DNA of 35,372 nt from Rhodoferax lacus (GTDB lineage: Bacteria; Pseudomonadota; Gammaproteobacteria; Burkholderiales; Burkholderiaceae_C). Under the pieces are notes generated by a model. The model was not told the origin of the DNA. It saw only the letters and a list, made by a program, of their open reading frames with translations, and searched no databases. The stretch is from assembly GCF_003415675.1 (NCBI RefSeq), contig NZ_QFZK01000029.1:1-35372 (forward strand), given 5' to 3'. This document shows positions 1 to 6,982 of this stretch, piece after piece; the stretch's first letter is position 1, and each line of letters begins with the position of its first letter. Position numbers and translations under genes: made by a program.

Positions 1-60
1 CACGCTGTACTCACGCCGGCGAGGGCGCGCCACTGTCGACACTTGATTCATAGTCTCCAT
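1..60 (-). CDS. Start of a probable transposase OrfA (partial)
   Basis: Leftward reading frame opening at ATG 60, or at ATG 51, and running off the left edge with no stop in 20 codons. The visible residues include ARPRRREYSV. A basic stretch followed by Tyr-Ser is typical of the start of the small HTH-containing OrfA of IS66 and IS3 elements. A good ribosome site, AAGGAG, lies immediately upstream at about 64-69. It would be the first gene of the element ending near 127. Too little is visible to settle the family or whether the gene is intact. Confidence 0.35.
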   Translation of the reverse strand, partial: METMNQVSTVARPRRREYSV

Positions 61-127
61 GATCTCCTTCGTGGGGACGATGCCTGATCATGGCGATCGA
101 TTCAACATGGGATTGCCGGACGCATAC
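1..127 (-). mobile_element. End of an IS66-like insertion sequence, cut by the window edge
   Basis: Read on the minus strand, an element end appears to begin at 127 with GTATGCGTCCGG, one base off the GTAAGCG terminus typical of IS66-family elements. About 67 bp inside it starts an ORF with a basic N-terminus resembling an IS66 or IS3 OrfA. The end falls exactly where a small membrane-protein ORF loses its plausible continuation, at its Leu-Arg codons, which fits an insertion. The other end, the transposase body and the target duplication lie outside the window, so the family is a guess from the terminus and a 20-residue start. Confidence 0.4.
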
Positions 128-249
128 CGTAGAGCTTCAAATAACGGCCATTGCTGTGCAAAAGGTACGTTCTTTCCCAGCAAGAACCCTACGACGCAGG
201 CAATGCAAGCGCAGCAGAATACCAACAGCAAAAAAATAACCCTAAGCAT
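88..249 (-). pseudogene. Small membrane protein, 3' end replaced by an insertion sequence
   Basis: A 53-codon leftward ORF starting at ATG 249, overlapping the stop of the upstream gene by 8 nt (ATGCTTAG), which implies translational coupling. Residues 3-23 are strongly hydrophobic (MLRVIFLLLVFCCACIACVV and on), one membrane-spanning segment, followed by GKNVPFAQQWPLFEALR. At that point, near base 127, the sequence runs into the terminus of an IS66-like element. The last dozen codons before TGA look like read-through into the element. The intact protein was therefore probably longer, perhaps with more membrane segments. The family is not recognised. Its position behind a soluble partner suggests a two-component system with a membrane effector. 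Confidence 0.5.
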
Positions 250-1273
250 CTTCTAAAAGCTGCAAAATTTGGTCGCGTTGCGCATTGAGCGCCTGAGCCA
301 ACATTTCAGTCTTCACTACGCCGGAGGCACCTAACTCTACGTTTAGAGCAAATGTGTCGCTTGCCCTCGAACGATTAAGCCAAATGGTGCTGCCTTCGCC
401 ATTCAGTTCAAAACCAAGGTCCTCCCAGCGAGACCCGTCATCGTCCGCGTCATCTGCCTCTATCATCGCTTTCAGTTCTTCCTCAGTGGGCGTGTATTGA
501 AGCTCAACCCTCGCCGAATGAACTCCGACTTCAACATCTGAGTTCCTAGTCAGATCACCACGGATAAAACGCACCAGAGACTGAAAAGTTGTTCGGTCCA
601 CGACATTCTCAAGCGTGACTCGCCCAACGCGCAATACCTTCTTTATCTTGGCATGGTTCTCTAACAGGTAGGCCCGCCGCCCCTTCTTGTTGAATGTGAC
701 CAACTGAAACTTAGGCTTTGCTGCTGTCGCTATGTTGTCACCCTTGTCGGTGTAGCCTGCAATGTAGGATTGGCCTTCAGCATCTACGGCATCTATGGCA
801 TATTTGGACTCCAGTGCCAAAAAATCATATGCATAGTCTGACATGGCCTTCAACCCCGTGGTGAAGTCGCGGAATTTGATGCTTGCAACGACATTTTTCT
901 CTGGGATAACCCAGAAGTAAGTCGCATATCCAGGGATCGAATTTTCCACGACCTCATTCATGTGGACCTGGGGCGCACCAACGATAGAGTCCTTGCTAAC
1001 TGATGTGATGCTTCCGTCAGTCGAGGGGACTTCATTCCAGCAGGCCAGAATCCATCCATTTCCGCATGGCACCATCTCCAGCATGTAAACCGGCATAGTG
1101 TCCGCATCTGGAGCCGGGTCGGTCAACTTGGTTAAAGAAAGGGCAAGCCCGTTGCTCCAATCGGCTAGTTGCTGGAATGTGTCAGCTAAGCCCCCGAAGC
1201 TGGGCAATTTCTCGCCACGCTTGTAAAAACCGCATTTTGCGGCCGTGTAGAAAGTAACCCTTGCGTCTTGCAT
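242..1273 (-). CDS. Uncharacterised 343-aa protein, possibly RexA-like
   Basis: Leftward gene. The ATG at 1273 (MQDARVTFYT) is preferred over an in-frame ATG at 1420, because the extra 49 residues look non-coding and an AAGG lies about 10 nt upstream of 1273. No signal peptide or membrane segment is seen. The middle alternates strands and loops, including IPGYATYFWVIPEKNVVAS at about residues 113-131. The C-terminal half carries a very acidic stretch (EADDADDD) and ends in a helix with QRDQILQLLEDA. Lambda RexA has a comparable order of elements: a Pro-rich loop and hydrophobic strand, a GR-T-hydrophobic strand, then a C-terminal helix with DIL. The following overlapping gene encodes a membrane protein, as RexB does. 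This likeness is by eye and could be chance. GC is about 48%, unlike the core genes. Function unknown; phage exclusion is a hypothesis. Confidence 0.6.
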   Translation of the reverse strand: MQDARVTFYTAAKCGFYKRGEKLPSFGGLADTFQQLADWSNGLALSLTKLTDPAPDADTMPVYMLEMVPCGNGWILACWNEVPSTDGSITSVSKDSIVGAPQVHMNEVVENSIPGYATYFWVIPEKNVVASIKFRDFTTGLKAMSDYAYDFLALESKYAIDAVDAEGQSYIAGYTDKGDNIATAAKPKFQLVTFNKKGRRAYLLENHAKIKKVLRVGRVTLENVVDRTTFQSLVRFIRGDLTRNSDVEVGVHSARVELQYTPTEEELKAMIEADDADDDGSRWEDLGFELNGEGSTIWLNRSRASDTFALNVELGASGVVKTEMLAQALNAQRDQILQLLEDA

Positions 1274-1444
1274 TCGATTATTGCCTTGTTTTTCAGGCGC
1301 ACTCTTATATGACTCGGAAACAGATCCGGTATGGGTTACGCCTCCCTTTGAAGTGCATACGATAACCGAAAGTACTCGCAACTTGAGGCTTTGCAGCTTT
1401 GGGCAATGCCTTGTGCTCAAGTGCCAGCTTCGACAGCGTTAGAA

Positions 1445-1471
1445 ATGTAGGTTTGTTTGTCGCATTGACTA
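1445..1471. repeat. Direct repeat, left copy (possible element end or att site)
   Basis: The 16-bp core TTTGTCGCATTGACTA at 1456-1471 is identical to 3391-3406. Upstream similarity extends to ATGT at 1445 with two substitutions and one indel (27 versus 26 bp). Both copies have the same orientation. The sequence right of this copy (CCATTGGGCC) is unrelated to that right of the other copy, so homology stops sharply at the terminal A. Confidence 0.7.
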
Positions 1472-1703
1472 CCATTGGGCCTCTCCCGACCTGGCCGATA
1501 AGGGGCTGGCGGCGGCGATCTGAGTTTCGGCGACCACCCGCCGTTGAATATTGAATGCGAATTCACGTATCTAAACCTTGGCTACGGTGATCAAGGATTA
1601 CTTTTCTGCGTTGCCAAACCTGCCGCTTTCGCATCTGCGTTTCGCCGTCCGCCCCAATAGGACGCCTTAAACGAAAGAAGGTAAACTGGTCAAGCAAATC
1701 GCC

Positions 1704-1719
1704 AAAATTTGGAAAATTT
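1704..1719 (+). promoter_or_regulatory. Possible operator: AAAATTT repeated just before the ImmA-type gene
   Basis: AAAATTT-GG-AAAATTT at 1704-1719, ending 5 nt before the ATG at 1725. Each half contains the palindrome AAATTT, 9 bp apart. XRE-type regulators of this class often bind such sites to repress their own operon, and binding here would also mask the ribosome site. This is inference from position and symmetry only. Confidence 0.25.
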
Positions 1720-1724
1720 CCCGC

Positions 1725-2906
1725 ATGTCCAAGTCGGTTCCCGCGAAGATCCAACCTTCTTTGCTCGTATGGGCAAGGGAGACGGCTGGATATTCCTTGG
1801 AGGACGCGGCGTCCAAGCTGCATGTCTCTGTCGACAGGCTTCATGCGGCAGAGTCCGGCACCGCCATGCTGACGTTCCATCAGTTGCAATTGGTTGCTGG
1901 CGTATTTAAGCGGCCATTGGCGCTTTTTTTCCTGTCAGCTCCTCCCCCTCGGGAAGCATCAACGCATGACTTTCGCCTTGACCGGGAAGTTGCGCATCAT
2001 CCGCCGGCTCCGTCCGTCAACATTGAGCTTCGACGCGCCCGTCAAAGGCGAGACGAGGCTTTGACGCTTGCGCGTGAAATTGAGGCGGTAGTCCCGACAT
2101 TTGAGGCACAAGCCTCGCTGCACGAGGATACGGAAAGCGTCGCTGCCCGAGTAACGCAACTCCTGCAAGTCACTGACGAGCAATCACGAATATGGAAGAC
2201 GCCAGAAATCGCGTTCAAAGCTCGCAAGTCAGCCGTGGAATCGCAAGGGGTGCTTGTGTTCGAGGCGAGCAGAGTGCCGACGGAACAGATGCGCGGAGCG
2301 GCCATATTCTTTGATCAGTTGCCGGTGATTATCCTAAACGGCGCTGATGCGCCCGCAGGCAGAAGCTTTACTCTGATGCATGAGTTGACCCATCTGCTTC
2401 TTCGGCAAGGCGGCATTTGCGACCTCGCACCGTCCGAGGACATTACGCCTGACGCCAGGATAGAGCGCTTCTGCAACGCAGTAGCCGCTGCAGTGCTGAT
2501 GCCGGCGAACAAAATTCTGGCGATGCTGGGCGATAGGGGCGCAAGAGACTGGACTCTGGATGAGCTTGGATTGCTGGCCAAGCCCTTTTGCGTCAGTCGC
2601 GAAGCCATGCTGGTTCGCCTCATCACCTTGGGCCACGCGTCGCAGCGGCAGTACATTGCCTTGCGATCGCAGTTCCGTGAGGAATATCAGCTCTTCAAGC
2701 TATCCCAGCGTCAAGATGGCGGAGGAGGGCCTAGTCCGGCTGTCATGGCGGTGAAAAACCTGGGCCGACCGTTTGTGCGCTTAGTGCTCGATGCCTACGA
2801 GAACGACCGCATCGACCTGTCCACGGTGTCTGACTACTTAGGCGTGAAGATTCGCCACCTCCCCCGCATTCGCGAACTGGCTGCGGGGAGCATGGCTGAA
2901 GCATGA
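1725..2906 (+). CDS. XRE-family regulator fused to ImmA/IrrE metallopeptidase
   Basis: 393-residue protein. An N-terminal helix-turn-helix spans about residues 10-65 (LLVWARETAGYSLEDAASKL, then a second helix pair). The C-terminal half carries the zinc-peptidase signature HELTH (His219, Glu220, His223), with the usual downstream acidic motif RIERFCNAVAAAVLMP supplying a likely third ligand at Glu247. ImmA/IrrE peptidases cleave repressors or antitoxins and free a blocked partner; fusions to XRE domains commonly occur in toxin-antitoxin-like pairs. The stop overlaps the next gene's start as ATGA at 2903-2906, so the two are translationally coupled. It probably represses its own operon and is proteolytically switched on by an unknown signal. 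GC is about 57%, lower than the core genes. The family assignment is firm; substrate and trigger are unknown. Confidence 0.9.
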   Translation: MSKSVPAKIQPSLLVWARETAGYSLEDAASKLHVSVDRLHAAESGTAMLTFHQLQLVAGVFKRPLALFFLSAPPPREASTHDFRLDREVAHHPPAPSVNIELRRARQRRDEALTLAREIEAVVPTFEAQASLHEDTESVAARVTQLLQVTDEQSRIWKTPEIAFKARKSAVESQGVLVFEASRVPTEQMRGAAIFFDQLPVIILNGADAPAGRSFTLMHELTHLLLRQGGICDLAPSEDITPDARIERFCNAVAAAVLMPANKILAMLGDRGARDWTLDELGLLAKPFCVSREAMLVRLITLGHASQRQYIALRSQFREEYQLFKLSQRQDGGGGPSPAVMAVKNLGRPFVRLVLDAYENDRIDLSTVSDYLGVKIRHLPRIRELAAGSMAEA

Positions 2907-3364
2907 CGACGATTTATTGCATAGATACCAGCGCAGTCATCGACGCAGGGGAGCGCTACTACCCCATTGACATCTTTCCAGCATTTTGGGACAAGCTGGA
3001 CGGTCTCATCCAGGACGGCCGCCTGAAGGCTCCGCAGACTTTGATAGACGAGCTGGAAGCCAAGGATGACGCTTGGCGCGCCTGGGTCTATGAGAGGCGG
3101 GAGCAGATGATTTGGGCGATAGACGAGTCTATTCAAGAGGCACTGTCCAAGGTCATGCCTGTCTATGCCGGTGTGGTCACAAACCTTGACAGCATCAAGG
3201 GCGACCCGTTTTTCGTTGCCGCGGCGATGGCGAAAGGCGCCACCCTTATTACCAGTGAAAAGCCCAGGAAGGGCAACGTCAAGATCCCCCGCATTTGCGA
3301 CAGCCTCGGTGTGGCCTGGAGCCCAATGCTTGATGTTGTGCGCTTTGAGCGTTGGCGTTTCTGA
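2903..3364 (+). CDS. DUF4411 PIN-like protein, likely toxin partner
   Basis: 153-residue protein beginning TTIYCIDTSAVIDAGERYYP, the opening of the DUF4411 family, whose fold resembles PIN ribonucleases. Likely acidic metal ligands are Asp8 (IDTSAVID), Glu50 (LIDELEAKDD), Asp101 (IKGDPFFVAAA) and Glu119 (LITSEKP). This arrangement matches a PIN active site. Its start overlaps the end of the XRE-ImmA gene by 4 nt. PIN toxins cut RNA, and the coupled HTH-peptidase would act as regulator or antitoxin. The gene ends only 27 bp before the right repeat copy, so the pair forms the whole cargo between the repeats. Family assignment is good; activity is inferred. Confidence 0.85.
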   Translation: MTTIYCIDTSAVIDAGERYYPIDIFPAFWDKLDGLIQDGRLKAPQTLIDELEAKDDAWRAWVYERREQMIWAIDESIQEALSKVMPVYAGVVTNLDSIKGDPFFVAAAMAKGATLITSEKPRKGNVKIPRICDSLGVAWSPMLDVVRFERWRF

Positions 3365-3380
3365 GTCGCAAGAAAAATAA

Positions 3381-3406
3381 ATGTGGGTTTTTTGTCGCAT
3401 TGACTA
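3381..3406. repeat. Direct repeat, right copy, inside the xth reading frame
   Basis: Matches 1445-1471 with a 16-bp perfect core at 3391-3406. On the minus strand the core reads TAGTCAATGCGACAAA, and its first three bases are the stop codon that ends the shortened xth gene. Unique xth sequence begins immediately at 3407, so this base marks the junction between the accessory island and the core chromosome. Confidence 0.75.
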
Positions 3407-4084
3407 GTCCAGACGCCAGCCCACATTCTTGGCATAAGCCTGGCCGCGGTTGCTCCACCAGGTGTAGCAGGCATCGGTGGCCGTGGGTTCCAGCTGGCGG
3501 TACACGTCCACCAGGCCGCCTTCGGTCAGCAGCCGGGTCATCCAGGCGCGCTCCTCGGGCAGAAAGCCGGAGTTCTTCTTGTTGCCCTTGTAGTTCTTCA
3601 GGTCGATTTCCTGGTGGGCGATGTTGATGTCGCCGCACAGGATGAAGTCGCGCTGGCCCTTGAGCGCCATGAGGTAGGGGTACATCTCGTCCAGGAAGCG
3701 GAACTTGGCCTGCTGGCGCTCTTCGCCCGACGAGCCGCTGGGAAAGTAGGCGCTGATGATGGAGTGTTTGCGCTTGGGTGTGTCAAAGCGCAGCTCCACG
3801 TAGCGGCCTTCCGGATCGAACTCGGGCGAGTTGTAGCCCACCACGACATCGCTGGGCTCCAGCCGGGTGTAGACGCCCACGCCGGAGTAGCCCTTTTTTT
3901 CGGCCAGGTGGAAGTAGCCCTTCAGGCCTGAGAGGGCCTCAAATTTGTCCGCCAGGTCCGGCGCCTGGGCCTTGATCTCCTGCACGCAAATACAATCGGG
4001 CGCAGTCTGTTCCAGCCAGGCCTCCAGACCTTTGCTGGTGGCGGAACGGATGCCGTTGAGGTTGAGGCTGGTTAACTTAAACAA
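3404..4084 (-). pseudogene. xth: Exodeoxyribonuclease III, 3'-truncated by the island
   Basis: Leftward gene for an AP endonuclease/3'-5' exonuclease of base-excision repair. The start MFKLTSLNLNGIRSA uses TTG 4084, preceded by GGGAG at a good distance; the ATG at 4096 lacks a ribosome site. Family motifs are present in order: LNLNGIRS, VQEIKA (metal-binding Glu), SAYFPSG, CGDINIAH and GWRLD. The frame then stops at about 226 residues. ExoIII proteins normally continue about 30 residues beyond this point, through a Tyr and the SDHAP motif that carries the catalytic histidine. The cut coincides exactly with the repeat at 3391-3406, so loss of the C-terminus by insertion is the simplest reading. 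The remaining protein is expected to be inactive. Divergent from pyrE, with overlapping start regions. Confidence 0.85.
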
Positions 4085-4094
4085 GGAATCTCCC

Positions 4095-4796
4095 ATGTCG
4101 AATCAAGACCCATCGCCTGCCCCGGTGGCAGACCCATTGGCGCAGGCGTTTGTGGCGTTTGCCGTGGAGTGCGGGGTGCTGCGCTTTGGTGAATTCAAGA
4201 CCAAGGCGGGTCGCATGAGCCCGTACTTCTTCAACGCGGGGCTGTTCGACGATGGCGCCAAGCTGCTGCGTTTGGCGGAATTCTATGCCCAGCGCCTGCT
4301 GGAGAGCGGCATTGAATTTGACATGGTGTTTGGCCCGGCCTACAAGGGCATTCCGCTGGGTGCGGCACTGGCGGTGGAGCTGGCGCGCCGGGGCCGCAAC
4401 GTGCCCTTTGCCTACAACCGCAAAGAGGCCAAGGACCACGGCGAGGGCGGCACCCTGGTGGGCGCGCCCCTCAAGGGCCGGGTGCTGATCGTGGATGACG
4501 TGATGTCGGCCGGCACTGCCGCCCGTGAATCCATTGCCATCATCCAGGCTGCTGGCGCCACGCCGCATGCCGTGTGCATTGCGCTGGACCGTCAGGAGAT
4601 GGCCACAGACAAAGGCCAGGATGTGCCCTATAGTGCGGTGCAATATGTGCAACGCACGCTGGGTTTGCAGGTCTGCTCGATTGCCAGGTTGTCCGACCTG
4701 ATGCAGTACCTGGAAGCCGGGGGTCACGCCACGTCGGCGCAGGACCATCAGCGGGTGCTTGCATACCGCCAGCGTTACGGGGTTGAGGAAAGCTAA
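4095..4796 (+). CDS. pyrE: Orotate phosphoribosyltransferase
   Basis: 233-residue enzyme converting orotate and PRPP to orotidine 5'-phosphate in pyrimidine synthesis, cytosolic, normally a dimer. The PRPP-binding motif VLIVDDVMSAGTAARES lies at about residues 130-146, with Asp134 and Asp135. The flexible catalytic loop NRKEAKDHGEGG is at about 108-119, and the substrate region GRMSPYFFNAG at 39-49. The ATG at 4095 has AAGGA upstream and gives the family's usual length; a longer in-frame start would run into xth. Divergent from xth. A DUF4124 gene follows 3 bp downstream, so they are probably co-transcribed. Intact. Confidence 0.97.
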   Translation: MSNQDPSPAPVADPLAQAFVAFAVECGVLRFGEFKTKAGRMSPYFFNAGLFDDGAKLLRLAEFYAQRLLESGIEFDMVFGPAYKGIPLGAALAVELARRGRNVPFAYNRKEAKDHGEGGTLVGAPLKGRVLIVDDVMSAGTAARESIAIIQAAGATPHAVCIALDRQEMATDKGQDVPYSAVQYVQRTLGLQVCSIARLSDLMQYLEAGGHATSAQDHQRVLAYRQRYGVEES

Positions 4797-4799
4797 AAA

Positions 4800-5438
4800 A
4801 TGAAACGATCAAGTCAGCTGATGCTGGCAGTGGCAGTGTGCAGTGCGCCTTTTCTTGCATGGGCGCAAGGTACCGTTGTGGGTGGCATCTACACCTGCGT
4901 GGATGCCCAGGGCCGCAAGCTCACTTCGGATCGTCCCATTCCCGAATGCCTGGACCGGGAGCAAAAAGTGCTCAACCCCAGCGGCACCGTGGCCCAGAAA
5001 ATCGGCCCCAGCCTGACCGCTGCGGAGCGCGCCCAAAAAGAGGCCAAAGACAAGCAGGAGCAGGAAGCGAACAACCGCACGGCCGAAGACCGGCGGCGCG
5101 ACAAGGCCTTGCTCATGCGATTCCCCAACCGCGCCGCGCACGACCGGGAGCGCGCCGAAGCGGTTGCCCAAAGCGTTGCCGCAGCCAAGGTGGCGGTTGC
5201 GCGACTGTCAGAGCTTGGGGTGCAGCGCAAGAAGCTGGACGATGAAATGGAGTTCTACCGCAAGGACCCGACCAAGGCGCCGCAGTACCTGCGCCGCCAG
5301 GTGGAAGAAAACAACCTGAACATGGACGCGCAGAAGCGTTTGATCCTGGACCAGGAAGAGGAAACCAAACGCATCAACACCCGCTTCGACGCGGAGCTGG
5401 TGCGCCTGCGCCAGCTCTGGCCGCCCGGTACTCATTGA
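4800..5438 (+). CDS. DUF4124 domain periplasmic protein
   Basis: 212-residue exported protein. Residues 1-22 form a signal peptide, with cleavage likely after AWA (FLAWA-QG). An N-terminal DUF4124 domain follows: GGIYTCVDAQGRKLTSDRPI, the short aromatic-Cys-Asp-Gly pattern of this family. The rest is charged and helical, rich in Glu, Lys, Arg and Ala (about residues 75-205), probably coiled coil. The function of the family is not established. It starts 3 bp after pyrE and ends facing gatB, with a hairpin between the two stops. Xth-pyrE-DUF4124-gatB adjacency appears to be a conserved Burkholderiales layout, from memory. Confidence 0.85.
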   Translation: MKRSSQLMLAVAVCSAPFLAWAQGTVVGGIYTCVDAQGRKLTSDRPIPECLDREQKVLNPSGTVAQKIGPSLTAAERAQKEAKDKQEQEANNRTAEDRRRDKALLMRFPNRAAHDRERAEAVAQSVAAAKVAVARLSELGVQRKKLDDEMEFYRKDPTKAPQYLRRQVEENNLNMDAQKRLILDQEEETKRINTRFDAELVRLRQLWPPGTH

Positions 5439-5442
5439 CAGC

Positions 5443-5462
5443 GCTGGCCCCCGTTGGCCAGC
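5443..5462. terminator. Hairpin between convergent DUF4124 gene and gatB
   Basis: Perfect 7-bp stem GCTGGCC/GGCCAGC at 5443-5449/5456-5462 with a 6-nt loop, placed between two facing stop codons. There is no T-tract on either strand, so termination here would be Rho-dependent or weak. Confidence 0.45.
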
Positions 5463-5472
5463 CCACTCCGGT

Positions 5473-6981
5473 TCACCGCATTGATGCCAGCTTGGCGCGC
5501 AGCAGATCATTGACCTGTTGCGGATTGGCCCGGCCCTTGCTGGCCTTCATGATCTGGCCTACCAGGGCATTGAGCGCTTTCTCATTGCCAGCCTTGAATT
5601 CGGCCACGTTCCTGGCGTTGGCGGCGATCACGTCATCCACGATCTTCTCCAGCGCGCTGGAGTCGTTCATCTGCTTGAGGCCCAAGCTCTCAATGAGGGC
5701 ATCGACGCTGCCTGCGTTCGCGTCCGTGTTTGCGGCGGCTTTCCACAACTCGTCAAAAACTTGCCGGGCCGCGTTGTTGGAAATGGTGCCGTCATTGATG
5801 CGGCCAATCAGTGCAGCCAATGTCCCGGCGTTGATCGGCGTCTGCTCAATCGACAGGTCTTGCGCATTCAGGCGCCGTGCCAACTCGCCAGTGATCCAGT
5901 TGCTGGCCAGCTTCGGGCTGGTGCAGGCCTTGGCCACCGCTTCAAAATAGGCCGACAGGGCCAGGCTTTGCGTGAGCTGCGTGGCGTCGTATTCACCCAG
6001 GCCATAGTCGGCCACAAAACGCGCCGCCATGGCGCGCGGCAGCTCGGCCATCTGGCTTCGCACTTGCTCCACCCAGTCGCGCGCGATGCACAGCGGGGGC
6101 AGGTCGGGGTCGGGGAAGTAGCGGTAATCGGCCGCGTCTTCCTTGGTGCGCATGGCGCGGGTCTCGCCGGTGTCGGGGTTGAACAGCACGGTGGCCTGCT
6201 GGATCTTGTTGCCGTCCTCGATCTGCTCGATCTGCCAGCGCACCTCGTAATCGATGGCCTGCTGCATGAACTTGAAGCTGTTCAAATTCTTGATCTCGCG
6301 CCGCGTACCCAAAGGCCCACCGGGCTTGCGCACCGACACATTGGCGTCGCAGCGGAACGAGCCCTCCTGCATGTTGCCGTCGCAGATGCCGATCCAGGTG
6401 ACGATCTTGTGCAGCTCTTTGGCATAGGCCACGGCCTCCGCGCTGGAGCGCATGTCCGGCTCGGTGACGATTTCCAGCAGCGGTGTGCCGGCACGGTTCA
6501 GGTCAATGCCGCTCTGACCAATGAAGTCTTCGTGCAGCGATTTGCCCGCGTCCTCTTCCAGGTGGGCGCGCACCAGGCGTACCGACATTTTTTTCTCGTC
6601 CAGGAAGAATTCCACGTGGCCACCCTGCACCACGGGAATCTCGAACTGGCTGATCTGGTAGCCCTTGGGCAGGTCGGGGTAGAAATAGTTCTTGCGCGCG
6701 AACACGCTCTTCTCGGCAATGTGTGCGCCCACGGCCAGGCCGAATTCGATGGCGCGTTCCACCGCGCCCCGGTTCATCACCGGCAGGGTGCCGGGCAGCG
6801 CCAGGTCCACGGCGCAGGCCTGGGTGTTGGGCTCGGCGCCAAAGGCGGTGGCAGCGCGCGAAAAAATCTTCGATTGCGTGGACAGCTGGCTGTGCGTCTC
6901 AAAGCCGATGATGACTTCGTAGCCGGCGACCAGCGGCGCGTCCGGGCGGTCCAGGAGGATGGGTTCGTTCATGCTTGCCAT
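5473..6981 (-). CDS. gatB: Asp-tRNA(Asn)/Glu-tRNA(Gln) amidotransferase subunit B
   Basis: 502-residue subunit of the GatCAB amidotransferase, which converts misacylated Asp-tRNA(Asn) and/or Glu-tRNA(Gln) to the amide forms. GatB binds the tRNA, activates the acyl group and receives ammonia. Signatures seen: GYEVIIGFETHSQL at about residues 20-33, KNYFYPDLPKGYQISQ at about 100, DLNRAGTPLLEI at about 160, and DYRYFPDPDLPPL at about 290. A YqeY-like helical tail covers roughly 350-502 and ends GRANPQQVNDLLRAKL. It lies 1 bp after gatA and is the last gene of gatC-gatA-gatB. Full length and intact. Confidence 0.97.
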   Translation of the reverse strand: MASMNEPILLDRPDAPLVAGYEVIIGFETHSQLSTQSKIFSRAATAFGAEPNTQACAVDLALPGTLPVMNRGAVERAIEFGLAVGAHIAEKSVFARKNYFYPDLPKGYQISQFEIPVVQGGHVEFFLDEKKMSVRLVRAHLEEDAGKSLHEDFIGQSGIDLNRAGTPLLEIVTEPDMRSSAEAVAYAKELHKIVTWIGICDGNMQEGSFRCDANVSVRKPGGPLGTRREIKNLNSFKFMQQAIDYEVRWQIEQIEDGNKIQQATVLFNPDTGETRAMRTKEDAADYRYFPDPDLPPLCIARDWVEQVRSQMAELPRAMAARFVADYGLGEYDATQLTQSLALSAYFEAVAKACTSPKLASNWITGELARRLNAQDLSIEQTPINAGTLAALIGRINDGTISNNAARQVFDELWKAAANTDANAGSVDALIESLGLKQMNDSSALEKIVDDVIAANARNVAEFKAGNEKALNALVGQIMKASKGRANPQQVNDLLRAKLASMR

Positions 6982-6982
6982 A

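Larger units (their letters stand above)
1274..1724. other. Intergenic region between two divergent accessory genes
   Basis: About 450 bp with no convincing gene. It holds the upstream region of the leftward 343-aa gene, including a possible -10 (TATAAG on the minus strand, near 1305-1310), a 7-bp inverted repeat at 1381-1387/1416-1422, the left copy of the island direct repeat at 1445-1471, and the promoter region of the rightward ImmA-type gene. A 5-bp inverted repeat (CCTTG/CAAGG) lies near 1576-1596. ORFs here are short and lack family resemblance. Confidence 0.5.

Noticed and set aside
59..256. Rightward 65-aa ORF at the left edge
   Set aside because: It lies opposite the membrane-protein ORF and the IS end, has no family likeness and no ribosome site that stands out.
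1439..1471. Integron attC site at the left repeat
   Set aside because: GTTAGAA at 1439-1445 only loosely resembles an attC core and no matching second core or paired arms were found.
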